A DNA stretch of 64,000 bases from assembly GCF_048773025.1 (NCBI RefSeq), contig NC_133540.1:77317501-77381500 (forward strand), read 5' to 3'. The stretch comes from Camelus bactrianus. Lineage: Eukaryota > Chordata > Mammalia > Artiodactyla > Camelidae. The translations under genes were made by a program, and so were the position numbers. A model generated the notes under the pieces. It saw nothing but the letters and a program-made list of their open reading frames with translations, was not told the origin of the DNA and made no database searches. Below are positions 37,374 to 51,824 of the stretch, piece by piece. Numbering within the stretch: position 1 is the stretch's first letter; every line of letters starts with the position of its first letter.

Positions 37374-40300
37374 ATTTAAAAATTAGGAAATGTCTCTGGT
37401 TCTGTGTTTATCTGTCCATATTTTACGTCTCTGTGTACTTCTGTATTTCTCTTTTTCTGTTTTCCATGACTGTGCCCTCTTCCTGTACAGATATAAAACC
37501 CTTATCTATAATACGATGACACCTGGCAGAAGTAAAGAGAAGCAGCTAGAGCAGATGGCTAGTTCTTTGCTGTTAACTAATGTAGTGTTGCATGAAGATA
37601 AAAGATTTTTTCTTGTTCTATTGATGTGGTTGGGAACAAGGGAAGAAAAGGGAATTGGAGAACAAAAATCCAGTGATAACATGGGAACCTGGGACTCATC
37701 CTGATTGTCAGTAAACCGATACTGTGGTTCAATGTAGGATCTGGACTAGGAGATCTGATCCATGGTGGGGTTGGGGGAGTGGATGTCATCCAAGCCACAA
37801 AGGATTCAGAGTTGAAAAGATGATTGAGGTGCTCAGATATTTTAACTACATCTCATCTTAATTAAACTGTACGTATAAACTGTGTCACAATTAAAGATAG
37901 AAAACAGGATCATTGGAACTTACTGTGGGTAAAGGGGGACAGTATTTTTTATGGTACTTTTGCAGAAAAATACAGGATTTCAAAAAATTCTCCTATAACT
38001 ACCACATGTGTACTTTTTCCAGCAAGTCTATTTTTTTTTTGTCAGAGTTGCATGTGTGTTCATACATATTCATGAACTTTATAGGCTAAACTGCCTTTTA
38101 TTATGTTCAAGAAGTTAATTATTATAAATAGTTTTTAACAGGGACAAAACAATTATCAAATGCATATATATTTAGTACCATATGTTTTATGTAATTTGTA
38201 TTTAATTATTCATCTATTTTTACAGTTATAATACTATTTAATGTGTCATTTTTAACCTTTTATAAGATATGAAGCTTGAGAAAGTACAAAATTACAACAT
38301 AACATCTTATCACATAATTTTTTATGAAGTCATGTTTTATTAATTGTGAAAAAGACAAATTGACTTCTAAGCTCTACTTAACTTTGTTATTTTTAGAAAT
38401 TAATCATCCTTTAAATGTTTATAATGTTTGCCAGCCCAGGTAATTTGTAATGCTTTCAGTAATATCACTATTTTTATGGTCAAAGATGTTATACAGAAAA
38501 TCTTTGTCATTGTCATGATATACGAGGTTACTGCGAACACATCTGATGCCATCTGCATTCGCATTTGGTACTAAAATTCAAAATATGTATTTCAAAAGTT
38601 AACTTTGTAGTCTCTAATATCACAATATATACTACAAATATGCCTGTTGGTAGCCTTCCTTTGTACGAATGTGTTTAGAAGTCTTCCCTACTCACTTGAT
38701 AAATAGGTTGGCAATTGGAAAAGAATTTTCTTTTTTGCCTTTGCACTTGCAAAACATGTTATATGTGACTTTTATTTTAGTGATACACTATGAGTAACAA
38801 GTGTATACCCTGAGAGTAAAATAGAGTTTTTTTTTTAATTTTGAGATTTTATATACTGTGACTATTTGAGCTGTTTAAGATCATTTCTTATTTTTTTATA
38901 TTTCTCGACCTTGGGCTGGACCATTACTGTAATAGGATAGCTGTTGTATACTTGATGTTGAGTGAATTTTAAAATATTTTGATATGTAAGATACAAATAT
39001 CTAATTATCTATTTTCCTCTTCTTTGCATTGCTATTTACTTTCATTCTCAATGTCAGAATAGTGCTCTTGCATTTATAATTTCATGTAAATAGCCAGAGT
39101 ACATTTTTCATGTATTTATTTCCTCCATTCTGATTGGGAAATGATTCCTTAAAGAACAGTCAAAAAAGTGAAATGCAACAGGAAAGAGTCTCGTTGATTT
39201 GTCATGTAAATAAGAGACTAAATATTGTATTATGATCTATTTTAATATGACTGCTTAGAATAAGGCCTTGTTGAAAAATAGGGTTAATTAATTCTCTACT
39301 TTTTTTCAGGTTTCTAATTGATAAGTTGAAAATAAACTCTTTAAATTTTATTAATAATTGCATTTTATTTAATTTGAATCTGTATTTCCCCTATATTGCC
39401 ATCATAGCAGATTGAGGGTTTTTTGTTTGTTTGTTGTTAGAATTAGATTCTTTAAATATAGAAAATTGTCTTTTTATCAGAAAAATTATATATAAAGGAT
39501 TTGATCAAATAAGCTAGGCTAGCTAAGGATTTGCAAGAGAAATATGCTGGTTGTTCTTGCAAAAGTAATAGATATAGGTCTTTGTACAGAAATAGGCTCT
39601 CATAGTGACATTTGGTAAGTTTTCTGTGTTTATTTCATCTACACATACTAGAGTTTGTAGTGATCTGAATGTCCTGGAATCAAGGTTGTAGGTTACTGAT
39701 AAAGTACAAGAACATAGTCTCATACATTTCTTCGTCATTAGCAGTGTCACCTACTTTATTGTCAAATATTTCTCCTCATACAAATTTAAGTCAGAAAGCA
39801 AAAATCCTATAATTCTATGACCCAGTGGTATAATTAATATTAATGTTTGTTAGATTTTTCTCACAGTTGTGTGTGCACATATTTTTAATTGTAATAACGT
39901 TAGAAATAAAATTTATATCTTTCATTTTGATTTAACATTAAAATAAAGACATTTCTAGCCTCTCATCAAAAAAATGATGCTAACATGTTATATGAATGAA
40001 CCATTATTAGTGTAACCATTTGTTGATGGCTCAGCATTGAAGGTCATTGATACATTACCATTACAAATAGCACTATAAGAGAACATGGCTGTATATAAAA
40101 TTTAAATGCATCTCTATATCCCTAGAAGAAAATCTCTTGAGATCTGGAAAGTAAAAGAATGATTTATATTTAGATTAATTAATAACTTTCTAAAATGAAT
40201 CATAATAAATGATCAATACAACCTTGTTTATTATCACTACAATTTGTTTAAAAAAAGGTTCCATGAGTTTTGGCTACTATAATGATGAACAAAACATAAA

Positions 40301-41200
40301 TAATAATAAATATTCAAATATTAAGATATAACTATTGCTTGTAGGGGTATAATGATGTATTCAGAAAATTCAAGAAATAGTAACTTTCTCAGTGTTAATG
40401 AGAGCACTGAGTTCAAGTATATGATTCACACATGCACATATGATTCTAGTCAGCAATGAAATACGTGAGTTACTTAGGAAATGTCATAACAGGAAATATA
40501 TGGAACTTATGAGAAGAAAACTCTGAAACTAAATGGGAGTTATTAAAGAAGACATGCAATATACCATGTTCCTGGATGAAAAGACTAGGAATAGCAGAAT
40601 TATAAGTTATTTCCAAGTTAATTTATATACACACACACACACACACACATATACATATGTATACACAAATATTCACACAATTGTATTCAGAGTACTGATG
40701 TGAGCTTTTCTATGTAAAAATTCAACAAAATTATTATAAAATATATGTTGAATATTAAGAGAAAATTTAATAAAAATGAAGTAATAATCATAATTTGAAC
40801 ATAAATTATGTATTATAAAAATACAGTAAGTAAGATAAAATATTAAAATTAGGCAGGTTGATCAATTATAAAAATGAAATCCCTGAAGCATCACTGTACT
40901 GTATATATTTGTGTGGTAATTTGATAGGAATGACTCTCCTCAGAAAATCAAATGTCTGACAGGAAGTAGCCGAATAGGGAACAAACCAATTATTGTGTGT
41001 GTGTGTGTGTATATGTTTCAAATTATATAATATGAAACTTCTGGAGAGAGAGTTCTTTGAGTTACTTCCTTTAATTTCCATTTTTGAACAATGTATTAGA
41101 TAGAATAAACTTAGGGCCATAGTCACAATAGATACTAAAATTAATAATGACTTCTAGGGAATATTATCTTGTTTACTAAACATTCCAAGGCAAGTAGACA
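37374..41200. other. unique AT-rich intron with small CA/GT arrays
   Basis: CA units lie at 40628-40649 and GT units at about 40994-41010. The rest shows no repeat or gene that I recognise. Confidence 0.5.
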
Positions 41201-41201
41201 G

Positions 41202-41239
41202 TTAGACAGTGTGTGTATGGTTGGACAGTGTGTGTATGG
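41202..41239. repeat. 19-bp direct tandem duplication
   Basis: TTAGACAGTGTGTGTATGG is followed directly by TTGGACAGTGTGTGTATGG, with one difference. Confidence 0.9.
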
Positions 41240-41604
41240 GAGGGTTGGTAGGGGAGGCCATTCTCATGCCCTCACATTTATTCCAAGACCCAGTCTAATG
41301 GCACAAGGGTTCTAAAATCTTCCAGAGGGTCGTTGCCATTCATCTCCTCAGGAAGGAAGAAAAAGCATTGAGAAGACTCTAATGGGGAGTTTTTATGGCT
41401 ATAGTAGTGCACATTACTTTTGCTTCCGTTTCCATTAATTAAAACTCAACCTCATTGCCACACCTATAAATGAGTCTGAAAAGTATAGTCCTCTTGTGAT
41501 TAAGGAAGAAGAAAATATTTATGAAAGAAACCATGTAGTTCAAAAAAAAAAAAAAAAAGGCAGGATCTGATGCACCAATATCTTTTTTAATGTGTAAATG
41601 GAGA

Positions 41605-42450
41605 TTAAAAAATACCTTTATTGAGGTTCATTTAACATAAAGCTCATCCATTTAAAGTGTTTAGTTCAGTGGACATTAGTGTATGTATAGTCTTACACCC
41701 ATCACTGAAATCAATTTTAGAGTGTTATCAGTCCTCTAAAAAGAAACCCTATACCCATTAGAAGTCACACCCAGTTTCCTTTCTCTGAAGTGCCTGGCAG
41801 CCACTAATCTATGTCTCTATGGATTTGCCTATTGTGGACATTTTGTATAAATGGAATCATACAATTTTTGATCTTTTGTAACTTGCTTCTATCATTTAAC
41901 ATAATATTTTAAAAATTGATGTATATCATAGTATGTATCAGTAGCTAATTCTTTTTTGTTTTCAAATTATATTCTATTGTATGAATATACTATGTTATAT
42001 ATATCAGTTGATGGAACTTGGGATTATTCCTACTTTTTGGCCATTTTGCATAAAGCTAATATGAATATTCATGTACAAGTTTTTGTGTGGAAATGTTTCA
42101 CTTTTCTTGGATACATACTTGAAATTACCGAGTCACATGATAGCTATGTTTAGCATTTTAAGGGACTGCTAAGTTATTTTCCAGCATGGTTACATGGTTA
42201 TACATTCCAAACAGTAATATGAGGGTTCTCACATCCTCACCCACGCTTGTTACTGTCTTTTTTCTTTTAGCCATCCTAGTCAAGATGAAATAGTATCTCA
42301 TTGTGGTTTTGAGTTGCATTTCTCTAATGCATAATGTTGGCTTTCTTTTCATGTACTCATTTGTATATCTTACTTGAAGGTGTATTATTCAGTCATTTCT
42401 CAATTTTTAAGCTTTTTGTTGTTGATTTCTAAGCATTCTTTATAGACATG
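41605..42450 (-). mobile_element. old L1M LINE 3' portion, antisense
   Basis: On the + strand the order is CTTTATTGAGGTTCATTTAA (3' UTR complement), CTATGGATTTGCCTATTGTG, AATGGAATCATACAATTTTT, CATCCTCACCCACGCTTGTT, AGCCATCCTAGTCAAGATGA and TTTTGAGTTGCATTTCTCTA. This is the classic antisense L1M 3' region and ORF2 tail. It is diverged and inactive. Confidence 0.85.
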
Positions 42451-43437
42451 CCTTTTTTAAAAAGACCACAGGATACCATTGTTAAAATACATTTAGATTT
42501 AAGAATCCTTTAGACCGCATTTTCTAAGAGAGGCTTTTTGCTTGGATTTACCCACTTAAACTTCATCTATTTTGAATTCACTTCAAAATTATTTATCATT
42601 TGTCTAGCCTCACTTCACTTCCTCTTTTGTTTATTTGATTTTAAAAATAAGTCATTAATTCACGTTTTTATTATGATGGCAAAAACTAGTAATTGGCCGT
42701 TTTTGAAACTTTATTCTGGTGTGTGAACCATACAGTGGTGACATAACAAAATAGCAAGGTTATTCATTGGGTTCTTCTAGTTAGTTTCTAACTACTCCTC
42801 CTTAAGAAAATGATAAAGGACTTTAAGCTTTATCATGGTGGCCAGAAATAGAAATGTCTCTATTTTTGCTGTAGTTTGTATTCTTGGACTTCCAGTGTCT
42901 GGAAATCCTTTTTTGACATTTTTGTATCTTTGCTCAAATTTTAAGTATTGAGCTATTTATTTCCATAGACTTTCTCTGTTATGTCCTACAAACAACTCAG
43001 TGCCTCTTTTGAGTCATCTCAAGAAATTTATGCAATTTACGTCTCTATCAAATTTATATATTTTATATTAGTGTCCTCTGTACTCACTCATATCACATTT
43101 TTACACAAACAAACAGAAAAAGATAAGAATCGAAAGAGAACCTGAGGTTTTATATGGGAAGGATCCTAGTAAATTTGTACTTCAGCCCATTGGACTCATC
43201 TGAAGTATTACTATTTCAGAAGAAAAGATTAAGAGAAAACTAAATAAAGATAATGAGTGTTTTGTAAATATTAATATTGAACAGCTCCTGCAGTTTTAAA
43301 GAACCCTGAATAAAGGAGGATGTCACATATTTAGAAAGAAATATGTACACGAAGCCCAGAAACTGAAGTTTACAACATTGTCTAATCTAAACTGATTTAG
43401 AATCCTAATTTGCATGGTTCTGTTGAACAAAGTAGAA
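42451..43437. other. unique intron, nothing recognised
   Basis: No gene or nameable repeat is seen. Confidence 0.5.
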
Positions 43438-43615
43438 AGATTTCAAGCGTTAGAGTCTAATTCCAATTCTGTTACTTCTAAGAAACATGACCTTAACCAA
43501 TTTGAATCACAGTTTCCTTATTTGTTAAAGGAGTAATTAGGCCTACTTTGTTATAGCATGAGGATTAAGTAAAACAATGTATAGAAAGGCCCGAACACAA
43601 AGCCTCACACGTTTA
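43438..43615 (+). repeat. MIR SINE
   Basis: TTAGAGTCTAATTCCAATTC, GAATCACAGTTTCCTTATTT and ATGAGGATTAAGTAAAACAA follow the MIR order. Confidence 0.8.
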
Positions 43616-43906
43616 ATCTTGGGAAAATGTGGTCATTAAAACATACCTTCAGGAATTAGAACCAAAACCCAAATGACCTGGATAGCAAGCAAAATTTAAA
43701 ATACATCACCATCTTGGGGTCACTTATTTTCCATAGTGTTTTTCAAAGACTGCATTGTATAGTCTTAATCCCCAAATGTGACAGTTTCTCTAATTATGAG
43801 CCTACACATTTGTACACACATTCCATCATTATATTCAGGACTCACCCACTGGACTGTAACTAAGTCTTTAATGAGTTACTAATGAACATCTTAGGCTTAG
43901 ATCAGC

Positions 43907-43931
43907 AAAAAAAAAAAAAAAAAAAAAAAAG
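43907..43931 (+). repeat. poly-A run
   Basis: About 24 A residues follow GATCAGC. No SINE or retrocopy body that I can recognise precedes it. Confidence 0.9.
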
Positions 43932-46218
43932 AAAGTTAGAGTGTTGAAAAGCTATTCACAGTTAAGCCTGTTGCTTTTAATTAGACTATAAGCCTAATAA
44001 AATTTCCTGTCTTCACTATTCTTCCCAGGTTTGACAAAACAATAATGAGTGACAGATGTATCCTCACTTTGATATTATCAGTTTAATGTGAAGTTAAAAG
44101 GGATAAATACATTGAGCTAAATTAGAGAAACTATTGTTTGGTTAAATACTAAGATATAATATGCAAAATCAAAATAGTGTGTTTTACAGTGATTCATTTT
44201 TTTTTCTTGGACTCAGATGACTTCAAAACAGATTTTGTTGTTGCATTAGAAAATAACAGATGACATGAAGAAAAAAAAAAAGATCCAGATATGACTTAGA
44301 TCATGTAGATTAAAAAAAAAAAAAAACAAACCTCTATGTTTATAAAAGAACAGTCAGCTTTCACACATTGCTGCTTCTCTCCAAGCTGTTAGAGATACCA
44401 CGAAAGTAGTCATCATAGACACTACCTGAATTAGATCAAGACTATTCGTTTCTGTGCCTCTTGTTAAAAATCAACAATGGTGGTGACTATTTAGCAATGA
44501 TCCTTTTTTTTATTATTATTATTCCTTTTGATAGTGAGGTTGGTGAAACCATGCAAGCCTTAAGGGCACATGATTTAATAATGAAGACAGATAATACATA
44601 AAATTCAAAGCAACAGGCTGGTATGATGCTCTCCCTCCAGGGAACACAACAGTTTTGCTTAAAAGGAAGCCTTTTATATTGGTCACAATGGCTCAGGACA
44701 GTTGGAAGAGCTGTGATAGCCCAGATGTTTAATGGGCTACAGGCTGTTGCTAGGAGGCAAACTTGATGTCGTGCCTCTGCACACAGATTAAAAACCACTA
44801 TGTTGATTTTTAAAAGTAGATGTCTGATAATAATCACGCTCGATGTATATACTGTCGATATATGTAATCAATCAGTTTGATACGTGAGCCCGTCAACATC
44901 TCTGCTTCCTTGTGAGCCAGCATTTAGGCATTCATTTTGTATGTGTTGAGGAGGGGATGAAGAGGTAAAAATCTCTTACTACCAGAAAAAAAATACATAA
45001 AAGTTTCCATTCCTCTCAACTATCTTCAGAAATGCTGGTTATGATTAACTTAGTATGGGGAGAAAGAACTCACTCACAAGACAGATCTCTGTCAAAATAT
45101 GTATGGTTTTTGCCACTCCCACACACACATTAAATATAATTGACAGTGTCATTAGGGAAAAGTGCCCTATTACTATAGTTATAAAGGTTTTTAAAGAAAT
45201 TATTTACTTACAGCATTCTGAAAGCACATTTTCTAGATCATTAAAATTTTAATATCCTTTAAGAGGGGATTAGAGGAAGGGAAATTAAAAGTCAGTATTC
45301 TCCAAAGAACAAATTCCAGGGTTTTAGTTTTGTTATCATTAATTTAAATCTATTTGAATTATATTTACAAAGAGGCAGGTGTTTTTAGTTGGAAAAGCTG
45401 TTAGTTATCACTTTTCTGATGAATGATATATACTATGCCTTTTATTTAAATTTAATGAAAATAATATCTTTTTGTTGGAAACTGATTTTTTTTCATAAAT
45501 TTATGTCACTAGCAGAAATTTTACTCTCTGCTTACTCATTTTAACAAATATTTGAGGTGTTTATATCACAATATTACAATCTAGACAACCATTACAATGA
45601 ATCAGCCACACTCTTATTCTATTTTTTGGACATGGAAGATGCCACACTTGGAAGCTAATTAAAAATAATCTTTTAATGTTGTTTCTTTTATTATTGAACA
45701 TTAGGAGTTAAATTTCCCTTTAGCTTTATTCATAACAAGTGTTTGGTTCTTCCACTATTCTCAGAATGTCTTTTACAGCTTTTATAACTTGACTGTTCAG
45801 TTTTCTGGTGAAAGTTTAGCATAATGTTTTATTTTACTGTAACAAGTTGTGTTGTAGAGAAGAACAAGGAACCCAGTTTGAAGGTAAAATTGCTTATCTT
45901 CATAGGGCATACCTACTCTGCATAGAGCAGTTCAGTCTAGAAAGTCTGTTGGGTTAAATTGAATAGTATCCATATATGCATGAAGTTGCTTCATCATACA
46001 CAGGTGGACAACACATCACTATTGAGCCATTTTCTTACAAAACCCAGAGGTGAAACAGACTTTTCTCTGTGTTTGAACATCCATGGTGTAATTTCTGCCT
46101 GGTGGCGTCCTTAGTCAGGTGCTTGAATGGGAACTTTTATGATGATTGTTAGTGATGACTACCCAGCCTATAACGGAATTATGCAGCTGTCACATGCACT
46201 TTGGGGAGAAATCAGGAA
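43932..46218. other. unique intron with A-runs
   Basis: Two A runs flank a 35-bp segment at about 44269-44326. The stretch 44520-44840 is less AT-rich and has an open minus-strand frame of 116 codons without homology that I recognise. It is noted as a possible conserved element. Confidence 0.45.
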
Positions 46219-46220
46219 AG

Positions 46221-46290
46221 AAGTAATTTATTTATATGAAGTAATTTATTTATATTTAGTAATATTAATATTAAGTAATTTATTTATATT
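46221..46290. repeat. 18-bp AT-rich repeat, three units
   Basis: AAGTAATTTATTTATAT occurs at 46221, 46239 and 46273. The first two units are directly adjacent. Confidence 0.85.
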
Positions 46291-46450
46291 TAAAATGAAG
46301 GTGCTGGGAGAAAGGTAGAGACTTTCAGGTATGTGTAAGGAAGCAGGATTGGAAAATGAGCCTTTACTTATAAGAAAAGAAATGAAAGTGGTCGTCTCTG
46401 TCCTCTCCACCTCTTTTCCCTTTTGTTCTCTCCCTCTGCTTCCCCCCTAA

Positions 46451-46469
46451 GATGGATGGATGGATGGAT

Positions 46470-46515
<46 letters not shown>
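46451..46515. repeat. (GATG)n(GATA)n microsatellite
   Basis: About five GATG units pass into about eleven GATA units. Confidence 0.97.
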
Positions 46516-46617
46516 GATGTTGATATACATATAGCCAGATGGATCTGTATATGTCACTCAGATTGGATTAGACATTTTGTATTAATCAACCATTTGTTGT
46601 TATAAGTTTTTCCATAT

Positions 46618-46735
46618 AGTTTCTAGCATTTATGTAGCACTTCACAGCTGAACACTTTTGCGCACAATCGCTCAGTATGTACTCATGACAATCCCATGAA
46701 TCACAGGTAGTAGTCTCAGGAATTTTAAGATAAAA
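46618..46735 (-). repeat. MIR SINE fragment, antisense
   Basis: TTATGTAGCACTTCACAGCT and ACTCATGACAATCCCATGAA resemble the antisense MIR 3' half. Confidence 0.55.
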
Positions 46736-49469
46736 AGAATAAACTTGGAACCATCAATCTAATGATGCAGTGACATTTCAAATAGATTAGAAGAGAAGCT
46801 CAAATCAAAATATCCTTAACCAGCTCAAGGAGGCTTCTTTGAAAGGCATTTTAATCATCTACTGAACATTGGCCTTATTTTATAGACCAGTTATTTAAAT
46901 TAGAAATAAACCAAGGAAAACAGCATCAAGAAGAATGAGCTAGAAACAAAAGAAGAAAACAAAAGAAGTAACACTGATAAAATCTTATTTAAGGACGAAG
47001 GCAATATTGTGTTTGCTTAAATCTTGGAAATAAAAAAGAAACCAAGACTTTAAGTATTTAGAAGATTTAATTTAAAAGTAGATTTAAAATTTTAGATTTA
47101 AGTACAGAATAGAGGGGAAGTAGTGTGAAACTTGTTGCTGATTATATACATTGTGAGCAGTTTAGAAAAAAATATGGGAATAATGATACTGAGAGTATCA
47201 TTTGGAAGCCTGAGCTGTAAGGGAAAGAATTTCCTATTAAGAAGGATAATTTAAACAAAGGATTAGGCAGTTATGTATAGAGAACAAGTTTTGTATTCAA
47301 GAGATAATAGTGAAAGGCAGAATTTAATATGTAGGTTAGGGTCATAGCTGTAATTACACTACATTTAAAACTCTGTAAGGCTCATAATTAGCTAATTATT
47401 TTAAAAGCTATGGTAAAATATTACCCCAGTACACGAAAACAAATGATTTGTGAATATGAAAGTTAAACCACTTGTAACTCTGGCAGATGATGCTCTGATG
47501 ATGTCTTGTTGTAAGCATTTCTCTCTCCTTACAAATATTTTAGTACTGCATCCCATTGTGGGGTCTAGATTCCAGGCTCATGATTATGATCAATAGATGT
47601 TTGGAGGAAGAAGCTGAGTAACTGACTGAATTATATAGCTGCTCATCTAAGGTGAACAAGAAATTAGTAGCAGTGGAAATTGTTTGAAAAAAAATGCTTA
47701 CTTAGTATCTTTTAAATTATTTATAAATCAGTTTTGATCTTTGAAAGCACATATCATTGAAATCTGATATATTTGATATTTATTTCAATTATAAGTTCCA
47801 CAGGTAAGATGAAAACTCCAGTCCTACCATCACAAATACTTTACCTCTAAGGAATAATGTTCCTATTCTTCCTTTTCTTACATCTTGCCTCATATTTACC
47901 CACAACCAATATTCAGAAACTTGGATGCTCTGATGGCCTTTGATGTTTGTAGTCCACACATAAACGTAGGGGAAATATTTTGACTGTTTTAGTAGGTTGT
48001 GAAATACTAATTTTTATATTTCATGCTTGCCCACTAGGAAAGCAGAATCAAAGTGTTTAAATAGTAAAAACATCTGAATATGAAGTAAGTATATGGACAA
48101 CTTAAGTATGGCAACAACTCACATTGCTTATGATGAATATTTAATATCATTTATGATTAAAGCAGTTCAGAATTTTAAAAAATAGTGAGTCCCTCTTTTT
48201 TTTTAAACGCAATTTTTAAAGAAGTTAAGAATGAAGTGTTTCCTCCTTTGAAGAAGGTCTGAAAGAAAGAAGAACAAGATGTATTAGCCTTATCATTGCT
48301 TCCTGCCCTAGAACTGAGATTCTTTCAGACATCTTAAAATTATATACAAAAAGTTTGAAAATGTGGTCTCAAAAGGAGATGGGTGTGGAGTATAAGGGGG
48401 CTGTCTTCCACCTACAGTTCATGTCACAACATTGTGGAGTACTTTTCATAGTTAATTTGAAAGAAACCTTTCCCTTTATGAATCTGGAGAAGAAAAGAGA
48501 CATTTTTGATGTGAAGCCTTCAAATATCTGTGAAGCCCAGTGTTTTCTAGGAGTAGCTTATTGTGTTTTGCAAATAGCCCATTTTTTATAGAATTTAGAC
48601 AAGTGAGAGGAGAATGCAAGAGTATAGATATTACACTTTTCTCAACATGGAGAAGAACTTGTTGCTTCAAATGGAATTGGGTGCCCTAAGAGCAGAGTGA
48701 GTTTGTGATCACTGTCTCTTCGTGTGAAATTGGGAGATTTTTAGCAGGAAAGCTCGAAGGGTTATTATCTATCGTGTGAGTTGAATGATTCTTTCCAGAC
48801 TTGGGATTCCATGCTTCTAATGGAATACTAGAATTATAACTGTAATGTTTATCTTGAAGTTTATTTTTTAAATAGCTTCAGGAAGACAAATTAGATTTAT
48901 ATTTATAACTCAAATAAATATTCCCCCAGAAGTTACACAATACATTTAGTATAACATATACAATAATTTTAAAAACAAAAATGAAGATTTAGGCTCTGTT
49001 CTCACAGCCCTTCTCCACATGCGTAGTGTAACAGCTCCTCCACTTTCCCTTCCACTGATCGGTGACTCTGGATTCCATTTATCAAGATGTCAATTTGAAG
49101 GAGAGTCTGATCTATAGACACATAAGGTACTCCAGCTTCATGGAACACCTTGGAGTCTAATATCCTTCAATTTAAGAGTCAAAGTCTATGTAACTTCCTG
49201 GTATTTTTGTATTTCTCTGTCTCACTACATAAAATTATTTTATTCTCTGATCCAAACCCACTCTTTCTAGGTCACTAGACCTTGCTTTCTAGTTGTAATT
49301 TGAACATTAATTTTTTTTTTGTTTAAGCTGTGATTCTTTCATTTAATACAGACAGTATTATATTTTTCAGCTGATGGTGATTCCACTCGATATGCATTTT
49401 AAATCAGTTGTCACTCTCTGCCTAATCTAGAAATTGACCTTTCCCGAAATTGATCTCTTTCAGTAGAAA
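46736..49469. other. unique AT-rich intron, nothing recognised
   Basis: The two overlapping open frames at 48355-48591 (+) and 48476-48670 (-) have no homology that I recognise. Confidence 0.55.
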
Positions 49470-50310
49470 TCATTATCCCTGTGCTTTCCCCCTATCCTGT
49501 CCTATTCTTTTTCTTCCCAGGAGCTGTATTCAGTATCCTAAATAGATGGTTGATTGTCCCCAAACTAAACTCCTTACCCTGCTTTACAAAGCTCAGGATC
49601 TGGCTGTTGCTTACTCCTCTGATCTCATTCCAGATCATTCATCTCCCAGCCCACTGTCCACAGCTTCATTGGCCATTGTGCTATTTCTTGAACAGACCAT
49701 GGTAGTTCCAGCCTGAGGTCTTTGCAGCAGACTGAAATGTTCTTTACTCCTGGTTTTTGTATGCCTGGCAACTTCCAATATCATTGAGATCTCATTTTAA
49801 CTTTTACTGCCATAGATAAGTCTTCCATAAAGTCCTAAACAGAATAGCATTTAATATTACCCTGTTTAAACTTTGTTTACTGCGATTTGTCTGTGTCTCC
49901 CCCCACCACCATCCCATTGTCATCTGGATGTGGTTCTACTTTTTATTGGTCTCTTCCCCCCTCTTCTCTCTAACCCCTCTGCTCCCGTCTCCCCAGTACC
50001 ATTTGTCTCTTGCTCTTTCTTGGGCTCTGTACAGCTCAGCTTGTATACACTGTGTACACACAAACAGCCAAGCAAAAACCCAATGGCAAACACTTTAAAA
50101 AAAAAAACTTTCTGTAGATTACATATCTATATGGAGTTTAAAAATGTCTATGAATTTGCATATTTTCTGTCTCCCACACAAGAATGGGTGATTCGTTAAT
50201 GAATATAGTCTGTTTTGTTCACCAAAATCTCTAGCACCTAGAAAAGGACCTGATACATAATGGGAACTCAAAACATGTTTGTTGAATGAATGAACAAATA
50301 AATGCATGCT
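49470..50310 (+). mobile_element. L2 LINE 3' portion
   Basis: The stretch includes the L2 order CTCAGGATCTGGCTGTTGCT, CCCACTGTCCACAGCTTCAT, GTTCCAGCCTGAGGTCTTTG and CACCAAAATCTCTAGCACCT, ending with CTGATACATAATGGGAACTC and TTGTTGAATGAATGAACAAA. The middle (about 49950-50180) is more diverged. The short open frames across it are L2-derived or chance. Confidence 0.8.
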
Positions 50311-51824
50311 CCATCACTTCAGATGTCCTTATATGTTAATTTGGCTGAGTATGAGATTCAACATTATCATAACTGAAGCTTGCAAGATAAATAACAGCTT
50401 TATAATCTTTTCCTAATTTCCTTCCATAGAGTAGTTATAAAGATAGTAGGGAAAACATACCTGTACATAAGTCATATAAAAATAATAAAAAAAATTAGTC
50501 ACATTGTCATTTTGGGTAACAAGGAGAGGGATATTTTAGAACTCAAAAGATCAAAAAAGATGCCACTAGTGGCAATTACTTAGAGATTTATTTTCACAAA
50601 TTTTTTGGTCTTAAACCTTATTTTCTTCTTTGACACCCTTTTCGTTCACAAGAACTATCAAAATAGCATTCAGATTACCTTTTGCCTATATATTTTAGTA
50701 TACATACATTATACTGAGTTTAAATAAAGATGTTTTTTCAGGGTGATGCCTTAAAGTTACATTCTAAATCTTTTCATCATAGATGGATTGTTTGACAAAT
50801 TTCTTAATATCAGTTTGTTTCCTATAAGAGCTATATCATTTGTTGTGATTTGGAAGAGAACATGTTTTTCATTCTTAATTTGTGGAAATTTTATATATCA
50901 AGAGATTGTAGTGCTACTGTATAAACTTCCAGTATTAGAAAGACGATCATAAAATCCTCTTGCATGTTCACGTTTCTTATTTTCTCTCCTGCCTATGGAA
51001 TGGTACCTATGCAGCATTATTATGCATGTTGTAGGATGTTAAATATAATTGTGTAAAGCAAAGTCTTTTCCCTTGTAAAGTCTGTTCCCTTCTGTTAGCA
51101 GGAACATTTTCAGTATCATTTCTATTTATTACACTAGTTGCAATTAGTGTAGAGAAATGTGTATCTATGTACCAATTCATCAGAAAAAAAAATCCTGTAC
51201 TTAAATAGCTCTGTTTTTCATAGCATATAATGTATAACTGTTTTGTGAATATTAAAAAAGTCATGTGTGTACAATTTTATTTTTTTCATTATTGTCTTGG
51301 TCTTCCATATTTATTCATTTATGTACTATGTACCATTTGTCAGTAAAATCACTGTGTATATAAATGGCAAAAATGTATGTATATCTTTTTCACTTTAATG
51401 TCCATCACAGACTTAATACAGAATCTATCCTAAAATGTGAAATGACCTGAAACATATAAATAAACATAAAACAATCCATGTAAGTGTAATAATACAAGAA
51501 CAAACAAAACTAATAAAAAAAAACACCTCTCGGAAACTTTCTTCACCCATTACTTTATCAAGCTTTTTGTGTGTAAATATTTAGTTCAGTAACCAATGTT
51601 TTATTGACACGGATATTAGTGCCCATAAATTACAACAGAATACTGTAAATCTATTTAAAATATCAATAATATTTCTATTTTTTCAGGTAGTTTTCTCTGC
51701 TTTCAATAACTATGTTTAGTTTCCTAATCGTTGTTAGGAATTAGGATGAGGTTTTTGGCTTACTGAAGACAGTGTTTAAATAGGATGGAGTTACACAGTC
51801 AGCATCACAGTAGGGACCAGGAGC
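50311..51824. other. unique AT-rich intron upstream of the cassette exon
   Basis: No repeat or gene is recognised. The sequence turns abruptly GC-rich at about 51825. Confidence 0.55.

Noticed and set aside
43800-43931. SINE or retrocopy body ahead of the A24 run
   Set aside because: There is no box A/B, no AATAAA at the right place, no target-site duplication and no recognisable parent, so only the A run is reported.
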